NCBI RefSeq assembly: GCF_041146395.1
Contig: NC_090996.1
Location: 35,178,738 to 35,242,737, forward strand
Length of the DNA: 64,000 nucleotides
Origin: Eulemur rufifrons
Taxonomy: Eukaryota; Chordata; Mammalia; Primates; Lemuridae
Direction of reading: 5' to 3'
This document shows, piece by piece, positions 1 to 37,200 of this stretch. The notes below the pieces were generated by a model. It had not been told where the DNA came from, searched no databases, and saw only the letters and a list, made by a program, of their open reading frames with translations. Every line of letters starts with the position of its first letter. The stretch's first letter is position 1. A program made the translations under genes and the position numbers.

Positions 1-207
1 TGCCCACCTAGTGGGGCTAGTGACACTCTAGGGAGAGGCAGACAGGGGACTCCATGCGAACGTCCCGAGAGCCCATCAGGACGAGGGCAGACAGGGGTGG
101 CCACACTCAGTGACGTGCCCCAATTTCGGTCCCACATGCTGGGAGTGGGAGGGGAGGGGTCCCTGGTGCATGTGTGACCCACCCCAGCAGCCTCTGCTGG
201 GCATTAC
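1..207 (-). other. TSC2: TSC2 intron 20 (partial)
   Basis: From the donor GTAATG of coding exon 20 to the window edge. I looked for the next exon (expected to begin LSGPKTLERL) and did not find it. Confidence 0.85.
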
Positions 208-19499
<19,292 letters not shown>

Positions 19500-20061
19500 G
19501 GTGGGCAGGGACACGCCAGAGGACTCCTCTGTGCAAAACAAACAGGCATGAAGACATCTGAGGAACAGCTCCACCCACCCGCCCCGAGGACGACCGCCAG
19601 CCGCCAGGACCCCAGGTCAAGGATGGGCATAGGCTCTTCCACAGCCCGTAGGCAGAACTCAACCACAGCTAGGCTGACCCGGCCACAAATAAGCCTGGGA
19701 GTTGCCAGGCCTGGTCTAGCAAGCCGCCTGCTCAGACGCGGCCGCCCGCCCGACTCCATGCACGGGGTGGGCGGCTGCCGCGGGGTCTAGGGAGCCCTGA
19801 CGTTTGCCATCTCTCTTCTCCCATATGGAGGAGGAGCTGTCACGCAAACGCCTGAAGCAGAGAGCCGCTCGCACCCGCCATGACTTAAAACCCAGCAGTG
19901 CTTGCAGCTCGGGGGTCCGGCAGAGGTGGGCGCGGCGGAGGCCCGGGACCCGGACACTGCGGGGCCCGCCGCCCCAGGAGCCCCTGCGGCTGCCCCGTCG
20001 GGGCCGGGCCACATCACGGTCCAGGCCGGCGCCAGCGGTCGGGGCGTCGCGAGCCACTCAC

Positions 20062-20150
20062 CCCGTGCCGCGCCTCCGCGCGCCGGGCAGCCCGGACGCC
20101 GAGAAGGGCGCACACCCCCGTCCCGGAGGCGCAGCCGGAAGCGCGACCTG
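20062..20150 (-). other. TSC2: Probable non-coding first exon of TSC2
   Basis: On the minus strand the sequence CACGGG is followed at 20061 by a good donor GTGAGTGG, and the ATG exon (acceptor after 19528) has only 29 nt of 5'UTR in front of its ATG. A separate leader exon, as in human TSC2, is therefore expected, and this is the best donor in the CpG-rich region. The right-hand limit (start site) is a guess; it could be anywhere from about 20,130 to 20,230. Homology of the leader itself could not be judged by eye. Confidence 0.6.
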
Positions 20151-20248
20151 CACTTCCGGCAGCGCGAGCACACCGAGGGCCGGCGCAGGGCTTGCTGGGA
20201 GTCGTAGTTCTGGGTCGCCCTGTGGCGGAAAGACTGGAAGCGCTTTGT

Positions 20249-20258
20249 GTCACGTGAC
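20249..20258. promoter_or_regulatory. Perfect CLEAR/E-box palindrome GTCACGTGAC
   Basis: Ten bases form an exact palindrome around CACGTG. This is the consensus CLEAR element bound by TFEB/TFE3/MITF, and it is also a strong USF1/2 site. It lies 46 bp upstream of the NTHL1 ATG, inside the promoter shared with TSC2. Binding is inferred from the motif only. Confidence 0.7.
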
Positions 20259-20303
20259 GAAGCCGCGGGGGCTGCCGGGACGGGTAGTCCGCAGGAGTCC
20301 AGC

Positions 20304-26520
<6,217 letters not shown>

Positions 26521-27270
26521 GGGTCTGGCTGACTTCTGTCCCTGAGCGGCAGGGGCAGGCGGGGAACCATGTGCCGGCGTGCAAAGGTGTGTGCACCCAC
26601 GCTATTGTGCGTCTGGCCCCGGGCTGCCTGGGAGGCCAGGATGGGGACGTGACAATCTGGGCTGTGCACTTGGAAGGGAGGGGGGAAGTGGTGGAGCCAG
26701 CTGTGGCCAGCTGCCGGAGCACCTCCTTGGGAGCTGGCTGGGGACACCAGCCCCCTGCCCTGCCCTGCACAAGCTGCCCTCCCAGAACCTCCCCTGCTCG
26801 GACACCAGCGCCTCCCCCCTTGTGCACCCTGGGATACCTGCCCCACCCCCGTGTTTACTGAGCCCTCTGTCCTCAAAAGGGACACTAGGAACCCAGGCAG
26901 GGTGCCACAGGGCACAAGGCTTGACCTGTGTGTACCTGCTAGAGGTGGTGGGGGCCACGCTGGGCAAAGGGCAGCCCATGGGTGTCAGGGCCCAGGTGGC
27001 TCCGTGGGGGTGGTGAAAGTGGGAGGCTGGGCCTCACCAAGCAGAGGGGGCAGGGGCCCTAGGATGCGCCCCAGAGGGAGGGAGAGGTGTGAGGGTCCCA
27101 GGTGGGCTGGGGGGAAGAGGGGACAGGCTGAGAGCAGATCTATGTGGGGTGGGGGGCGGGGGCTTCGGATGAGGTCGTTTCCAGCAGCCGAGGCGGGGAG
27201 GGGGCTCCCCCAGAACGGGCCTCCTTCCTCTATTCCCCCCGCCCCCAGCTGAGGGCTCAGAAAAGACAGA
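26521..27270. other. Short intergenic gap between the convergent 3' ends of NTHL1 and SLC9A3R2
   Basis: About 750 bp of GC-rich DNA with no exon. Contains G-runs near 27,143-27,160 (GGGGTGGGGGGCGGGGG) that could form a G-quadruplex on the plus strand. No repeat recognised. Confidence 0.5.
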
Positions 27271-27295
27271 GGCAGCGGTCTCGGCGCAAGGCCTG

Positions 27296-27301
27296 TTTAT
27301 T
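27296..27301 (-). terminator. SLC9A3R2: Distal poly(A) signal of SLC9A3R2 (AATAAA on the minus strand)
   Basis: TTTATT on the plus strand reads AATAAA on the minus strand, in the context CAGAATAAACAGGCC. It gives a 3'UTR of about 980 nt from the stop at 28261. Confidence 0.65.
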
Positions 27302-27835
27302 CTGAGGGCGCGCATGCGCTATGGCTTACAGGCAGACAGCAGTGCCGGTCGTGGGTTCAGGGCAGGAGAGGAAAGGACAGAGTCGACAGTGTCCAGGGGA
27401 GGCGGGTGCGCCAGGCAGGGGCCGAGCCCAGAAGCCTGGGGTCCTTCCTGGAGGCCGGTCTCGAACACCCACCTCCCCGCCCGCCCGGGAGCTGCCCTGC
27501 AGAGCGAGGGGCCTGTCCAGAGGCTGCCCTGCTCGGGGCGGGGCCTCCATCCTGGGCCCCTCGGAGAGCCCGGACCCTGTACCCCAGACCCCCTGCAGGG
27601 TGACAGGCAGCACAGGGTAGCTGGGGGGCTGGCCTCATGACCCCCACGTCAAGGAGGGCGGGGAGGGGGCAGGGAAGCTCCTATAGCCATATCCTGCCTC
27701 CCCGGCTTTTCCCCAAAGTCCCCAGGAGCAGCCTGGGAGCCCCCGCTCACTCTGTCCCCTGGAAGTCCCTAGGACTCCCACTCGGGGTGGCTGCCCGGGG
27801 CTGGGGGAGGAAATAGTTTGCAGAGAAAGGTTTGT

Positions 27836-27841
27836 TTTATT
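27836..27841 (-). terminator. SLC9A3R2: Proximal poly(A) signal of SLC9A3R2 (AATAAA on the minus strand)
   Basis: Minus-strand context AATTGCAATAAAACAAACC is a strong canonical hexamer in an A/T-rich island inside a GC-rich 3'UTR. It gives a 3'UTR of about 440 nt. Which of the two signals dominates cannot be told from the sequence. Confidence 0.65.
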
Positions 27842-28037
27842 GCAATTATTTAGAGAGCATGTCCCAGGGGGGTGGGGGAGGGGGCTCCCTCCCCCCTCTG
27901 GTATTAAGTGGAAACATGTGTGGAGCTAGAGCTCTTTTTGGAAAAAAAGCAAAAACACAAATTCCTTTCAGTCAGCAGGCCTGGGGCAGAGCAGCAGAGG
28001 CCCTCAACCCGCAGGTCGCTGCTCTGCCCACCCCCAC

Positions 28038-28110
28038 CTCCTTCTCTCTCTCTCTCTCTGTCCCTCTCTGTCTCTGTCTCTCTCTCCCTCTCTGTCTCTC
28101 TCCCCATCTT
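28038..28110. repeat. Pyrimidine-rich CT repeat in the SLC9A3R2 3'UTR
   Basis: Interrupted TC/TG/CCTC run; GA-rich in the mRNA. Confidence 0.9.
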
Positions 28111-28260
28111 GCTGCAACAGGCCCCCCCGCACCCAGTGGGCAGGGGCGGGATGAGGGCTTCCTGGGGCACAGGTTGGTTTCTGGGTGGTGATGGGACCAC
28201 CCTCCAGCCCACTGAGGCTTGGGGGGCTCTGGACGGGGCCCAGCGAACAGGCAGGGGGGC

Positions 28261-31200
28261 TCAGAAGTTGCTGAAGATCTCACGCTTGCGGTTCCAGTCC
28301 ATCTGCGGCGCCCGCTTATTGATGCGAGTGGCTCGAGCCTTCTCCTTGGCCTCAGCCGCCGTGGGGCTCAGGTGAAGGCCGCTCTCCTGGAAGGGGTCTC
28401 GCTTCCAGGCACTGCCGTCCTGGGGCGGGCAAGGGGGACGGGGTGCGGAGAATGAGCCCCAGAGCCAAGCTCCAGAACGCAGCCCTTGCTGGGAAGCTCA
28501 CACCAGGGGCCAGTGGGGGGGCTGTTCACTGGGCCCAGGAGGGCTTTCTGGAGGTGGTGGCTCCACTGCCTGGGCTGATGTCCCCTCAGACACCCACCCC
28601 AAGGCCTCTGGCACCCCCATGTGTGAGCACAGCAGTGGCGGGAGGGCACCCGGGTACCTCGGTGTCCTTGTCCGAGCCAGGCAGGTCACTTCGGGATGAG
28701 CAGGCTGAGCCCCCGTTGAGCTGGGAAACCAGGGCGGGTTGTGCCCTCAGCATCCCCCCCCAGGGAGCCACTGCCACAGACACATGCACTTGCACACACA
28801 CACGCACACACACACGTGTGCACACGCACATACACAGCTACATCTGTTCCTCCGCCCACAGGGGGGCACCACACCTCTAGTACACTCCAGGTCCGGCTGG
28901 GCAGGGTGCCAGTCCCCAAGCAATGACCGGGCAGGTGGCCCTGGCCATGGCCAGCCCACGGCAGTGAGGCAGTCTGGGTGCAGGAAGTACCCACATGAGC
29001 AATGCCCAGGGTGAGGCCAGGGCTCCATGAGGAGGCAGAGACTGGAGGGTGACTTAGCTACGTGGTGCTGGGGACAAGGACAGTGGGCAGCAGCCCTGAC
29101 TCTAGGTGCTGTGTGGCAGGGTGTGGTGCTGACCCAGGACAGGATCCACAGTGGGCATAAAAGCTGGGGTAATAGGGCCAGAGAGGAGCTCACATCTGCG
29201 CCTACTCAAGGATGAGGATTTCTGGAGAGAGGGGAGCCTCCGGCAGGCTTGGGGGCCCCCAGAGGTGCCCCTGAGGTCTCCTGGGCCCACCCTCTCACCT
29301 GGGCAGGGCTGGTCCCGTTGGTGACTGGTGACGGCAGTGGACCTGTGGAGACAGTGTCGGTGTCTGGCGGGGCCTCCACACTGCACCCAGCTGTGTGCCC
29401 CTGGGGCTGCGCCCACCTTCCACGTGCTCCGAGGTGGGTGTGACCCGAAGCCGCTTGAAGTGCTCGTCTGTCTCAGGGTCCACCACCAGCAGCCGGGCCT
29501 CGTCCTCCCGCGCCTTGATGCTGGCGACGACCTCAGCATGGCGCAGCCCCTCCACATTCTGCCCGTTCACCTGCCGCCACCAGCACAGGGTCAGCACTGC
29601 CCAAGGGCCCAGCCAGCCCCCCACACCCCCTGGCCAGGTGTGGCATCAAATATTCATCAGAGCTGCCACCAGCCGAGGCAGCGAGGAGTGCCAGCTCAGG
29701 TTCCCGGAGTCTCCCTCCTCCCAGCAAGGACCCAGGGCCCGGACATGGACACACAGACACACCACGGGACGTGGGCACACACGTGAGCGGCCCCAGCACC
29801 GCCCCCGCCCCGTACCTCAATGAGTCGGTCCTGGGCTCGGAGGCCGGAGTGGGCAGCGGGGGAGCCTGGGTCCACGGAGCGGATGTACTGGCCGGGCCGG
29901 GACTTGTCACTGTGCAGGTTGAACCCATAGCCCTGAGGTCCCTTTCGCAGATGGCAGAGCCGAGGGCGCAGCTCCCTTGGGGACCCATTGACATCCTACA
30001 GGGACACAGGACTGGGCTCAGGCTCTGGCTCCAGCCTCCCACTCCCAGAGGCCACGCACCCTCGAGGAGCCGCTGCCCAGCCCCACACTCGGTATCACGC
30101 CCGTCAGGGCAGGCCTAGGTCTCGGTGACAAACACTTGGGCACCCCATTCTCCTGGGGCTGGCCCCTCGGGAGGGCTGCCTGTGCCCAAGGCCCCACTGT
30201 GGGATCCTGGGCAAAGCCTCAGTTTCTAAACCTGAAAACGTCTCCTGCTGGGACCAGCTGCCTTGCAGGGTGGCAGGGAGAGTTCACTTGGCTCAAGCAG
30301 AGGGCTGCGCCCAGGCGGGTGTAGGAAGCGGCCAGGCGGCCCCCTGTGCACCCCTCCCGCAGCTCTCGGGCCAGGCAGTTTTGTTTTCTGTCCAAAGGCC
30401 TCCGTGAGGCTGCTGCGGTGGCGGTGGCGGCTGTGTTTGCTTTCACATTCCAGCAAACACTGCAGCTGCCCCGCCCCCACGGCCCAAAGGAAGGGGCTGG
30501 GGCAGAAGCCCAGTGAGAGGGCCGGAGTCTGTCCCCCTCCCTGCCCAGCCTGGGCTCCGATGGCCTCAGGGTGCCCTGTGGGCCCCCCTGCCCCCAGGGG
30601 CCTGCCTCACTTTACCTCTGGCATCCTGCAGTAGGGCTCTGGGCCTGGGGGCCGGGCAGGCAGGGGCCAGGCCTGGTGACCCCCACCCAGCCGGGGCCAG
30701 GCAGTGCCTGCGGTGGTGGTGGTGGTGGTGGTGGTGGTGGTGGTGGCGGCGGCGGCGGCCAGCGGCTGCTGGTGCTCAATTAAACATGGCGATGGCGGGA
30801 GTGAGTGGGCAGGTGGCAGCTCAGGTTTCCCGGGAGCGCTCAGGGCTCCGGGGCGTGTGCAGGGGACAGCGTGCAGGCCACCTCCCTGCGTGTTGCTCAG
30901 GGACCCGGCTAGGGCTGGGGCAGCACTGAGGGAGGGTCCCTCAGATCTCAGGGTTGGTCTCTAAGCCTTGGGCACCTCGGCCCCTGCAGCCCAGGCCACC
31001 CCCTGACCATTCCAGCCACCTGGCCTGCAAGCTCACTCCAGACCCAAATCAGCCTGGGAATGGCCCATGTCCGTGGGCAGCCACCCAGCCCTGGCAGCAA
31101 GGGTGTCCTCCTCTGCAGGGCAGGGACCCGGCCCCTGGGCTCTGGGCCTTCCCCTCAGGCTACAGCAGCCTCTTCCTGTTCAGCCTGTCCAGACACCTCG

Positions 31201-34200
31201 CCTGGGGGTCTCCTGCCAACCCTCTGAACCCTGCTGTCTGGCCCCACGTGGCCCCCTCGTCCAGGCACGCCAGGGACCCAGCTGGGCAGCATGAGCTGAG
31301 CTGAAGGGTGCAAGACCCTCAGGTCTCCAGGGCCCACCACGCAGACTCGGCCCCTTTCCCAGACACACCTGGAGGAATAGGTGTGGGGCCTTAAGACGGG
31401 CCCTGACGCTGGAGGTGGCTCTCAGGAAACAGGACCCCGGTTGGCCCGGGAGGAACAAAGGAGCAGCACCAGAGGCCCGAGCCAGAGGTGGCAGCATGGC
31501 GTGGCCGTGCCTGGCCCAGGTGCAGTGGCACATTCATGTGGTCACACAGGCAAGACAGCCAAACACACAGTCACGAACACACTACTTAGACGACACGCAC
31601 AGCCACCCACACACATGGACGGATGTCCCCACGGTGCTGGCCCCTGCAGTCCCTTCCCACGCCTGCACGGCGGCCTGTAGAACAGCGTCCCTCGAGGTCC
31701 CCAAACAGGAAGCAGGATTTGGCAAGCATCTGGAGCCACGAGGCCAGGCTGAAGCCCCACCTGTGTTCTCCGGGTCATTCTAGCCGTCCCTGCGCCTCAG
31801 TCCAGAACCGCTGGCTCTCACGCTCTCCCCGCTGGGCCGAGAGCTTCCTCCTAACACCTGGCCTACACCCCTCTCACTAGAACAGGGTCCGAGGGGCGCC
31901 ACACTTGGCACCAGGCCCTCAAGTGGAGGGGCTGCAATGCAGGGGGCTGCTGGCAGCCGTGGGTGGGGCCGGAGGGCTGGGGAGAGTGGCCGAGGCGCCA
32001 GCGAATTGCTCACATTCCTCCTCTGTGCCCTGGCTCAGCCGCACTTCCTGCCGCCTCCCCAGGCCCTCAGGCTCCCTCGGGCTCCCTGCTGGGCAGCCCC
32101 AGGCGGCAGAGCTGGGCAAGCCCTGGTCCCCCAGCCATGCCTGGGACCAGACAAAGAGGCTGGCATGGGGTACCCCCCCCAATGGTGACTCACCAGCCCT
32201 GGCAGAGAAAGGCCTTCATTGTTGCTCGGGGTCCAGCCTGCTTACATCACAGTCCCCGTCCCCTCTCCTTACCCTAGAGGCTAAGCCCCCTGCTAGGCAC
32301 CCCCCTAGCCTGCCCCACCTGACCTGCGTAGGCTGGGGCAGGCTCCGTGGAGGGGCTCCTGGGGCTGGGGCAGGCGGTGTGAGGCTCCCAGAGCGGGCCA
32401 TGACGGGCGGGACGGACGAGCAGGCGGCGGGTTTCTGGCCAGGGCAGCCGAGCTCTCTGGCCAGCCCAGGCTGCCACCCCACTTATCTACCTCCCACTGT
32501 GGCCCAGGCTCCCCGGGGATGGGTGGGGACGTGGGGGCTGAGTCACTTTGGGGAGCAGGGTGGTGACTGAGCCCACTCCCCTGCGGAGGCTCCAGCCCAG
32601 CGCCCCCCACACAGCTGGATTTCCGTCCCAAGAAAGGAAGGAAGGAAGCTGCTGGAAGGCCCTGCCCTGCGCCAGGACCAAGGGCTGGGGGACAGGGAGG
32701 CAAGGGAGGGGTCCTGGCCCAGAACATACGACAGTCCTGCGGGGGCCCATGGGTGCATGTGAGCCGGGGAGCCTGTCACAGGTGCCATGTCCTACCCTGC
32801 GCAGCCACCTCCTGCAGACTCTGCCACCCGTCACTCACTCTCAGCCCCCAAGGCCCTACAGACGGGGGTGGGGCACAGGCTGGGGGCAAGGAAGCAGAGG
32901 ACCCAGGGTCTGTCACTGCCTCCACGGCCCTGGCACCGCTAGCTGCCCGGCGTCACTGCTGGGATCCGCTACATGCAGCTGCAGCCACCCCCAGCCGGGT
33001 GCAGCCCAGGGCTGAGTCACCACTGACTAGGCCTTCACGGCCCCCAAAGGGAGGGGCGGCCACATCAGTGTCCTCCCCTGCCCCACCGCTCCAGCCCCGG
33101 CCAGAACAGAGGACATGGAGGCTGAGAGGGGCAAGAGTGGCCCTTACCCCGGGGGACCCCAGCCCTCCAAAGCAAAACCACACACATCACGCTCCTGTCC
33201 CTCTGCCACCAACACCCTGTCAGAGCACAGCCCTGCTGGGTGAGCAGTGCCCACACCCTGCACCCAGCCAGAGCTGGGCGATGTCTGAGCCCGGTGTGAG
33301 CGGGTCAGATGAGGCCCAGCTCTCCTTGCGATGCCGTGAGCTCAGTTAATGAATTGTCAGGTCTCTGGCCAAGAGGGAGGAGAGACCCTGTCCCCAGGCC
33401 AGCCTCCTGCACAGAGAGACCTGCCGGTCCGGCCTCTCTTTGTTTCTCTAAAAATACGCCCAGAGGAAGTCCCTCCTAGGGCTTCCTGCAGCCCCCAGAG
33501 CCTGAAATAGCAGAGAGGGGGAAGGTCCCACCCAAGGTGCCTAAGCCACCCCACCCTCCAGATAAGGCCCGAGGGCAGATGTTTCCACCAATAGGTGAAT
33601 TCTGCCATTTGTGTCTAAGTCAATGGACAAATGCTCCAGGGAGGGGAGCTTCCTCCTGGGACCCAGACAGGGTGCCGGGAAGGAGGGAGGCTCCAACCTT
33701 GGCGGGGGGAAGGAAGCCTGGGGCCAGTCTGCCCGCCCCCCGCCCCCAGGGCCAGCCAGGCCCCCCACCCAGGGCTCAGCAGCCCTGACTGCTCCCACAG
33801 CCTGTCCTCAAGTCCCAGGGAACAAAGTGTCCCAGGCGTCCCCATTCCCAGGCTGGGCTTCCCACCAGGAATGCCATGTCCCCACCAAGACAGGCCCCAT
33901 GGGGCTCAGCTCACAGACGCAGCCAGCTCGACTGGGGAGACGTTTGGGAAAGGGAAACGGTAGACGTCAAGCCCTCTGCACACCCAGAAACTTCAGACCT
34001 GACACCTCCACTGCCCGCGCCACTGACGCTCAGAGTGGGATCTGGGGAACCCTGGACTTAAATCCGCTAGAGCTGCGGTCCCCAGCCCCACCCCACCCCT
34101 GGCCTGTCAGGAACTGGGCTGCACAGCAGGAGGTGAGTGGCGGATGAGCCAGAGCCAGCAAAGCCCCCTCTGTGTTCACAGCCTGAGCTCCGCCTCCTGT

Positions 34201-37200
34201 CAGATCAGCAGTGGCCTCAGATTCCCACAGGAGCGGACCCCACGGTAAACTGCGCATGGGGGGATCCAGGTTGCGAATCTAATGCCGGATGATCTGCGGT
34301 GGAGCTGAGGCAGCGATGCCAGCGCTGGGGAGCGCTGCGAATACAGATTATCCTTAGCAGAGAGGTCTGACTGCACAGTAAACGTAATGTGCTCAAATCG
34401 TCCTGAAACCATGCGACCCCCCCACCTTCCGTGGCAAAACTGTCTTCCATGAAACCAGTCCTCGGTGCCAAAAATGTTGGGACCACTGCTCTAAAGGGCT
34501 TTCTAAAAAAAAAGAAGGGCAAAAGGCAGCGGGCACGAGCGACAATCACATTTCAGCTTCCAAGAGGGCAAAACCAACAGCCAGGCAGGGCCACCTAGAA
34601 GGAGGCGGGACAGGCCCTTCCCTGTTCTTTTCGGGGCCTCCTGGCCTGGGGTGGCGGCAAGGCAAGGGAGAGGTGCTACCCAGCAGGTTCCCGAGAGGAA
34701 CAGAAATGGGGGGAGGTGTGCGCTCACCCCGGAAGCTCCTGGGGGGCCAGCCAGGACCCAGCAGCAGGAGGTAACAGGCGGCAGGGGCCGGCGCACAGCT
34801 GACCCAGCCGGCCCAGCCCTGCTCCCAGCCCACTCCAGCCCCCCATGCCAGGCCCAGCTCGGAGTCCGCTCGGCTCCCTGAGCCCCCCGGCACTGCCTGC
34901 AGAGGCCAGCCCCCGCCAAGCCTTCGGCACCCACAGACTCACAGGCAGGCATAGGGCTGGGCACACCCAGACCTGGAATGTCCCAGCAACTCCTCCCAGG
35001 GTTCCTCAGCCACTGGGCAGGAGGAAGGGGGTGTGGCTTATCGGAGTGACCCTGTCCTAGGCTAGGTGGCTACCAAGCATCCCAGAGAAGACGGTCAGGC
35101 CAGGCTGCCCTGACCCCACTGGATTTGGAACACAGGCTGAGGGCAGAGGGCACAGCCACTACCCAGTGGCCAAGACGGTAGTCACCAGGGGCACAGACGG
35201 TGGTAGCTGGGGCACAGAAGGGGCCCAACAGACAGAAAAGAAGTGACCAGAGGTGAAGACTGACATCAGGAGGCTGAGACGGTGGCCCTGGGAGGGGCCT
35301 GGTGGTCCGTGTGGGCTGAGCCCACCATACCTTCTTGCCAGCATCAGAACCCAGGCTGCCCGCACGTGCCCAGTCCGGCTTGGGCTCCCAGGGGTCGTGG
35401 GCCGGGGGAAGCCCCCGCTGGGCCATCTCCTCAGTGCAGGTCAGCTGCCGCCGGCGCAGCTCCTCATCGGTGTCCTTGTCCACCACCAGCAGCTGCGTGC
35501 GCCCCTCCACAGCCCTGATCCTCTGCACCACCTGGGGGGGGATGGGGGGGCAGGAGCAGGTCAGTGGCCGGCACCCTGGGCAGCCCATGGGCAGTGGCAC
35601 ACTCCAGGCTGGCCCGGGCACGGGCGGGCAGCTGGTCTGCCAGGGTGGGTGGCTGGACCGAGAGGCCTGCCGGCCCCGCCCCCCACCCCCGGGCTCCAGC
35701 GCTCCCTCCCCTGCTCCCGGCCTCTGACTCTGAGGTCCAGGCTGCAAAGGCTTCAGGGTCCTCCCAGCGCCTTGGCCTCAGCCCAGGGTCTTCCCCAGGA
35801 GGAATGGGGAAGGGGCTGCCGGGTGCCGCCAGCTGGGTGAGTTAGTCTGCCTGAAAGTGACAAAGGTGGTGCATGGCTGGGCTTCAGGCTTCCAGGCTGC
35901 ATGTGCGTGTGCATGCGTGTGCGTGTGTGCTCACGTGCATCCATCTATGTTGGAGTCTGTCCTCAGTCTGGGTCCGAGGGAGAGCGGTGTCTCCCTGGAT
36001 CCCCGTTTGGGTGTCTGTACCCATCCCTGTCTTTCTTGGTGGTGCAGTGTGAGGTCTAAACTCCAGCCCGAGAAGCAGGATTCAGATCCAGCCAGCGAAG
36101 GGGAGGGGCAGGTCCACCTGTGGGACAGCTGTGGCTCAGTGGCCATCTGTGTGTCTATGCAGGCGCCTGCGGAGTGTCTGAGCAGGCAGGAGGCCAGCAT
36201 GTGCACGGGGAGAAGGAGCAGAGCCACAGGGCAGCGGGGAAGGAAGGGCGGCAGCGCCACTCCCACCTGCAGCCTGGGGGAGCACGGACGAGGCTCCCAC
36301 CAGCTGCGAGGCTCCCACCAGCTGCGGGGCTCCAGGTGTTGTGAACAGATGGGAGGGTCTGAACTAGGCCCATTATCACCAGGCCCTCCTCTGTCCCTCC
36401 TCTCTCCCCATGACCCAGAGAGTGGCGGGAGGAACCCAGCACCCTGCTGCTTCCCGACTGTGTGACCCAGAGAAGTCTCCCCAGATCTCTGAGCATCACT
36501 TTCCTCATCTGTAAACAGGGGTCGCGATTTCACTCCTGCCCTCCTGGGACACCGGGGAAGGTCCAGCATGGTTGTGTGTGTGAAGTCCTTAGAGACTAGC
36601 ACCCAGAGGCCTCGGATATGCAGGCGTTATTGGGGCGAGGGTGGCGGAGACTATTAAACAGAGGCCAGGCGCCAGCGCTGCCAGCCCTCTGCCCAGACTG
36701 CCAGACCAAGGCCTCCAGCCCTGACCCCCGTCCTTCTTCAGCGACACTCCAGGTGGAAGACAGATGGACAGACAAGGCCCCGGGGTAGAACAGTTCAGCT
36801 CCTGCCCTAGCCAAGAGCCAATGTGCTGATCACCAGGCCCCAGACTGGCTACGTGGACAGGTCACAGACCGGGTGCTGTGAGGGACCCAGAGGACGGAGA
36901 GCAGAAGGGGTGCAGGGAGCCTGGGCCTCAACCAGGGTCTCAGGTGAGTCAGCCCTCGGGGAAGAGGGCTGTCCCTCCTGGCCTTCAGTCCAGCCACAGG
37001 AGGCAGGGACTGTGGCCAGTGGCCCCTGCTGGGCTAGGTAGCCACTGAGAAAGAACCAGCATGTTTGGAGCTAAGCAATGTGCTGCCACCAGTGGCCAGC
37101 TGCCCTGGACCCAGAGACACCTGGCGGGACACACAGTGAGGCGTACACATGGCCAGGCATGCAGACACACAGGCCTGGATAGGACAGCCCCACCTGTCCA

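Larger units (their letters stand above)
20062..20303. promoter_or_regulatory. Divergent CpG promoter shared by TSC2 (minus) and NTHL1 (plus)
   Basis: Only about 240 bp separate the TSC2 leader-exon donor from the NTHL1 start codon. The interval is very rich in CpG and has no TATA box. Motifs seen: ETS-type cores CCGGAA at 20135-20140 and CTTCCGG at 20152-20158; a ZNF143/THAP11-like element at 20193-20211 (TGCTGGGAGTCGTAGTTCT, the reverse complement of an ACTACGACTCCCAGCA form); and the palindrome GTCACGTGAC at 20249-20258. This mix of ETS, ZNF143 and E-box sites is typical of housekeeping bidirectional promoters. Start sites are inferred, not seen. Confidence 0.85.
27275..28260 (-). other. 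SLC9A3R2: SLC9A3R2 3'UTR
   Basis: From the TGA at 28261-28263 (minus strand) to the distal signal. Contains a pyrimidine tract on the plus strand at 28038-28110, i.e. a GA-rich stretch in the mRNA, and the proximal poly(A) signal. A palindromic GCGCATGCGC (NRF1-type) sits at 27310-27319. Confidence 0.7.
29996..35330 (-). other. SLC9A3R2: SLC9A3R2 intron 2
   Basis: 5.3-kb intron, donor GTATGG at the left edge of exon 2, acceptor TAG|GATG before exon 3. Holds a GGT/GGC tract (30,712-30,759) and a hAT transposon remnant (34,073-34,488). The remainder is unique GC-rich sequence without recognisable exons. Confidence 0.75.

Noticed and set aside
1..207. TSC2 exon 21
   Set aside because: No sequence coding for the next tuberin residues is present in these 207 bases.
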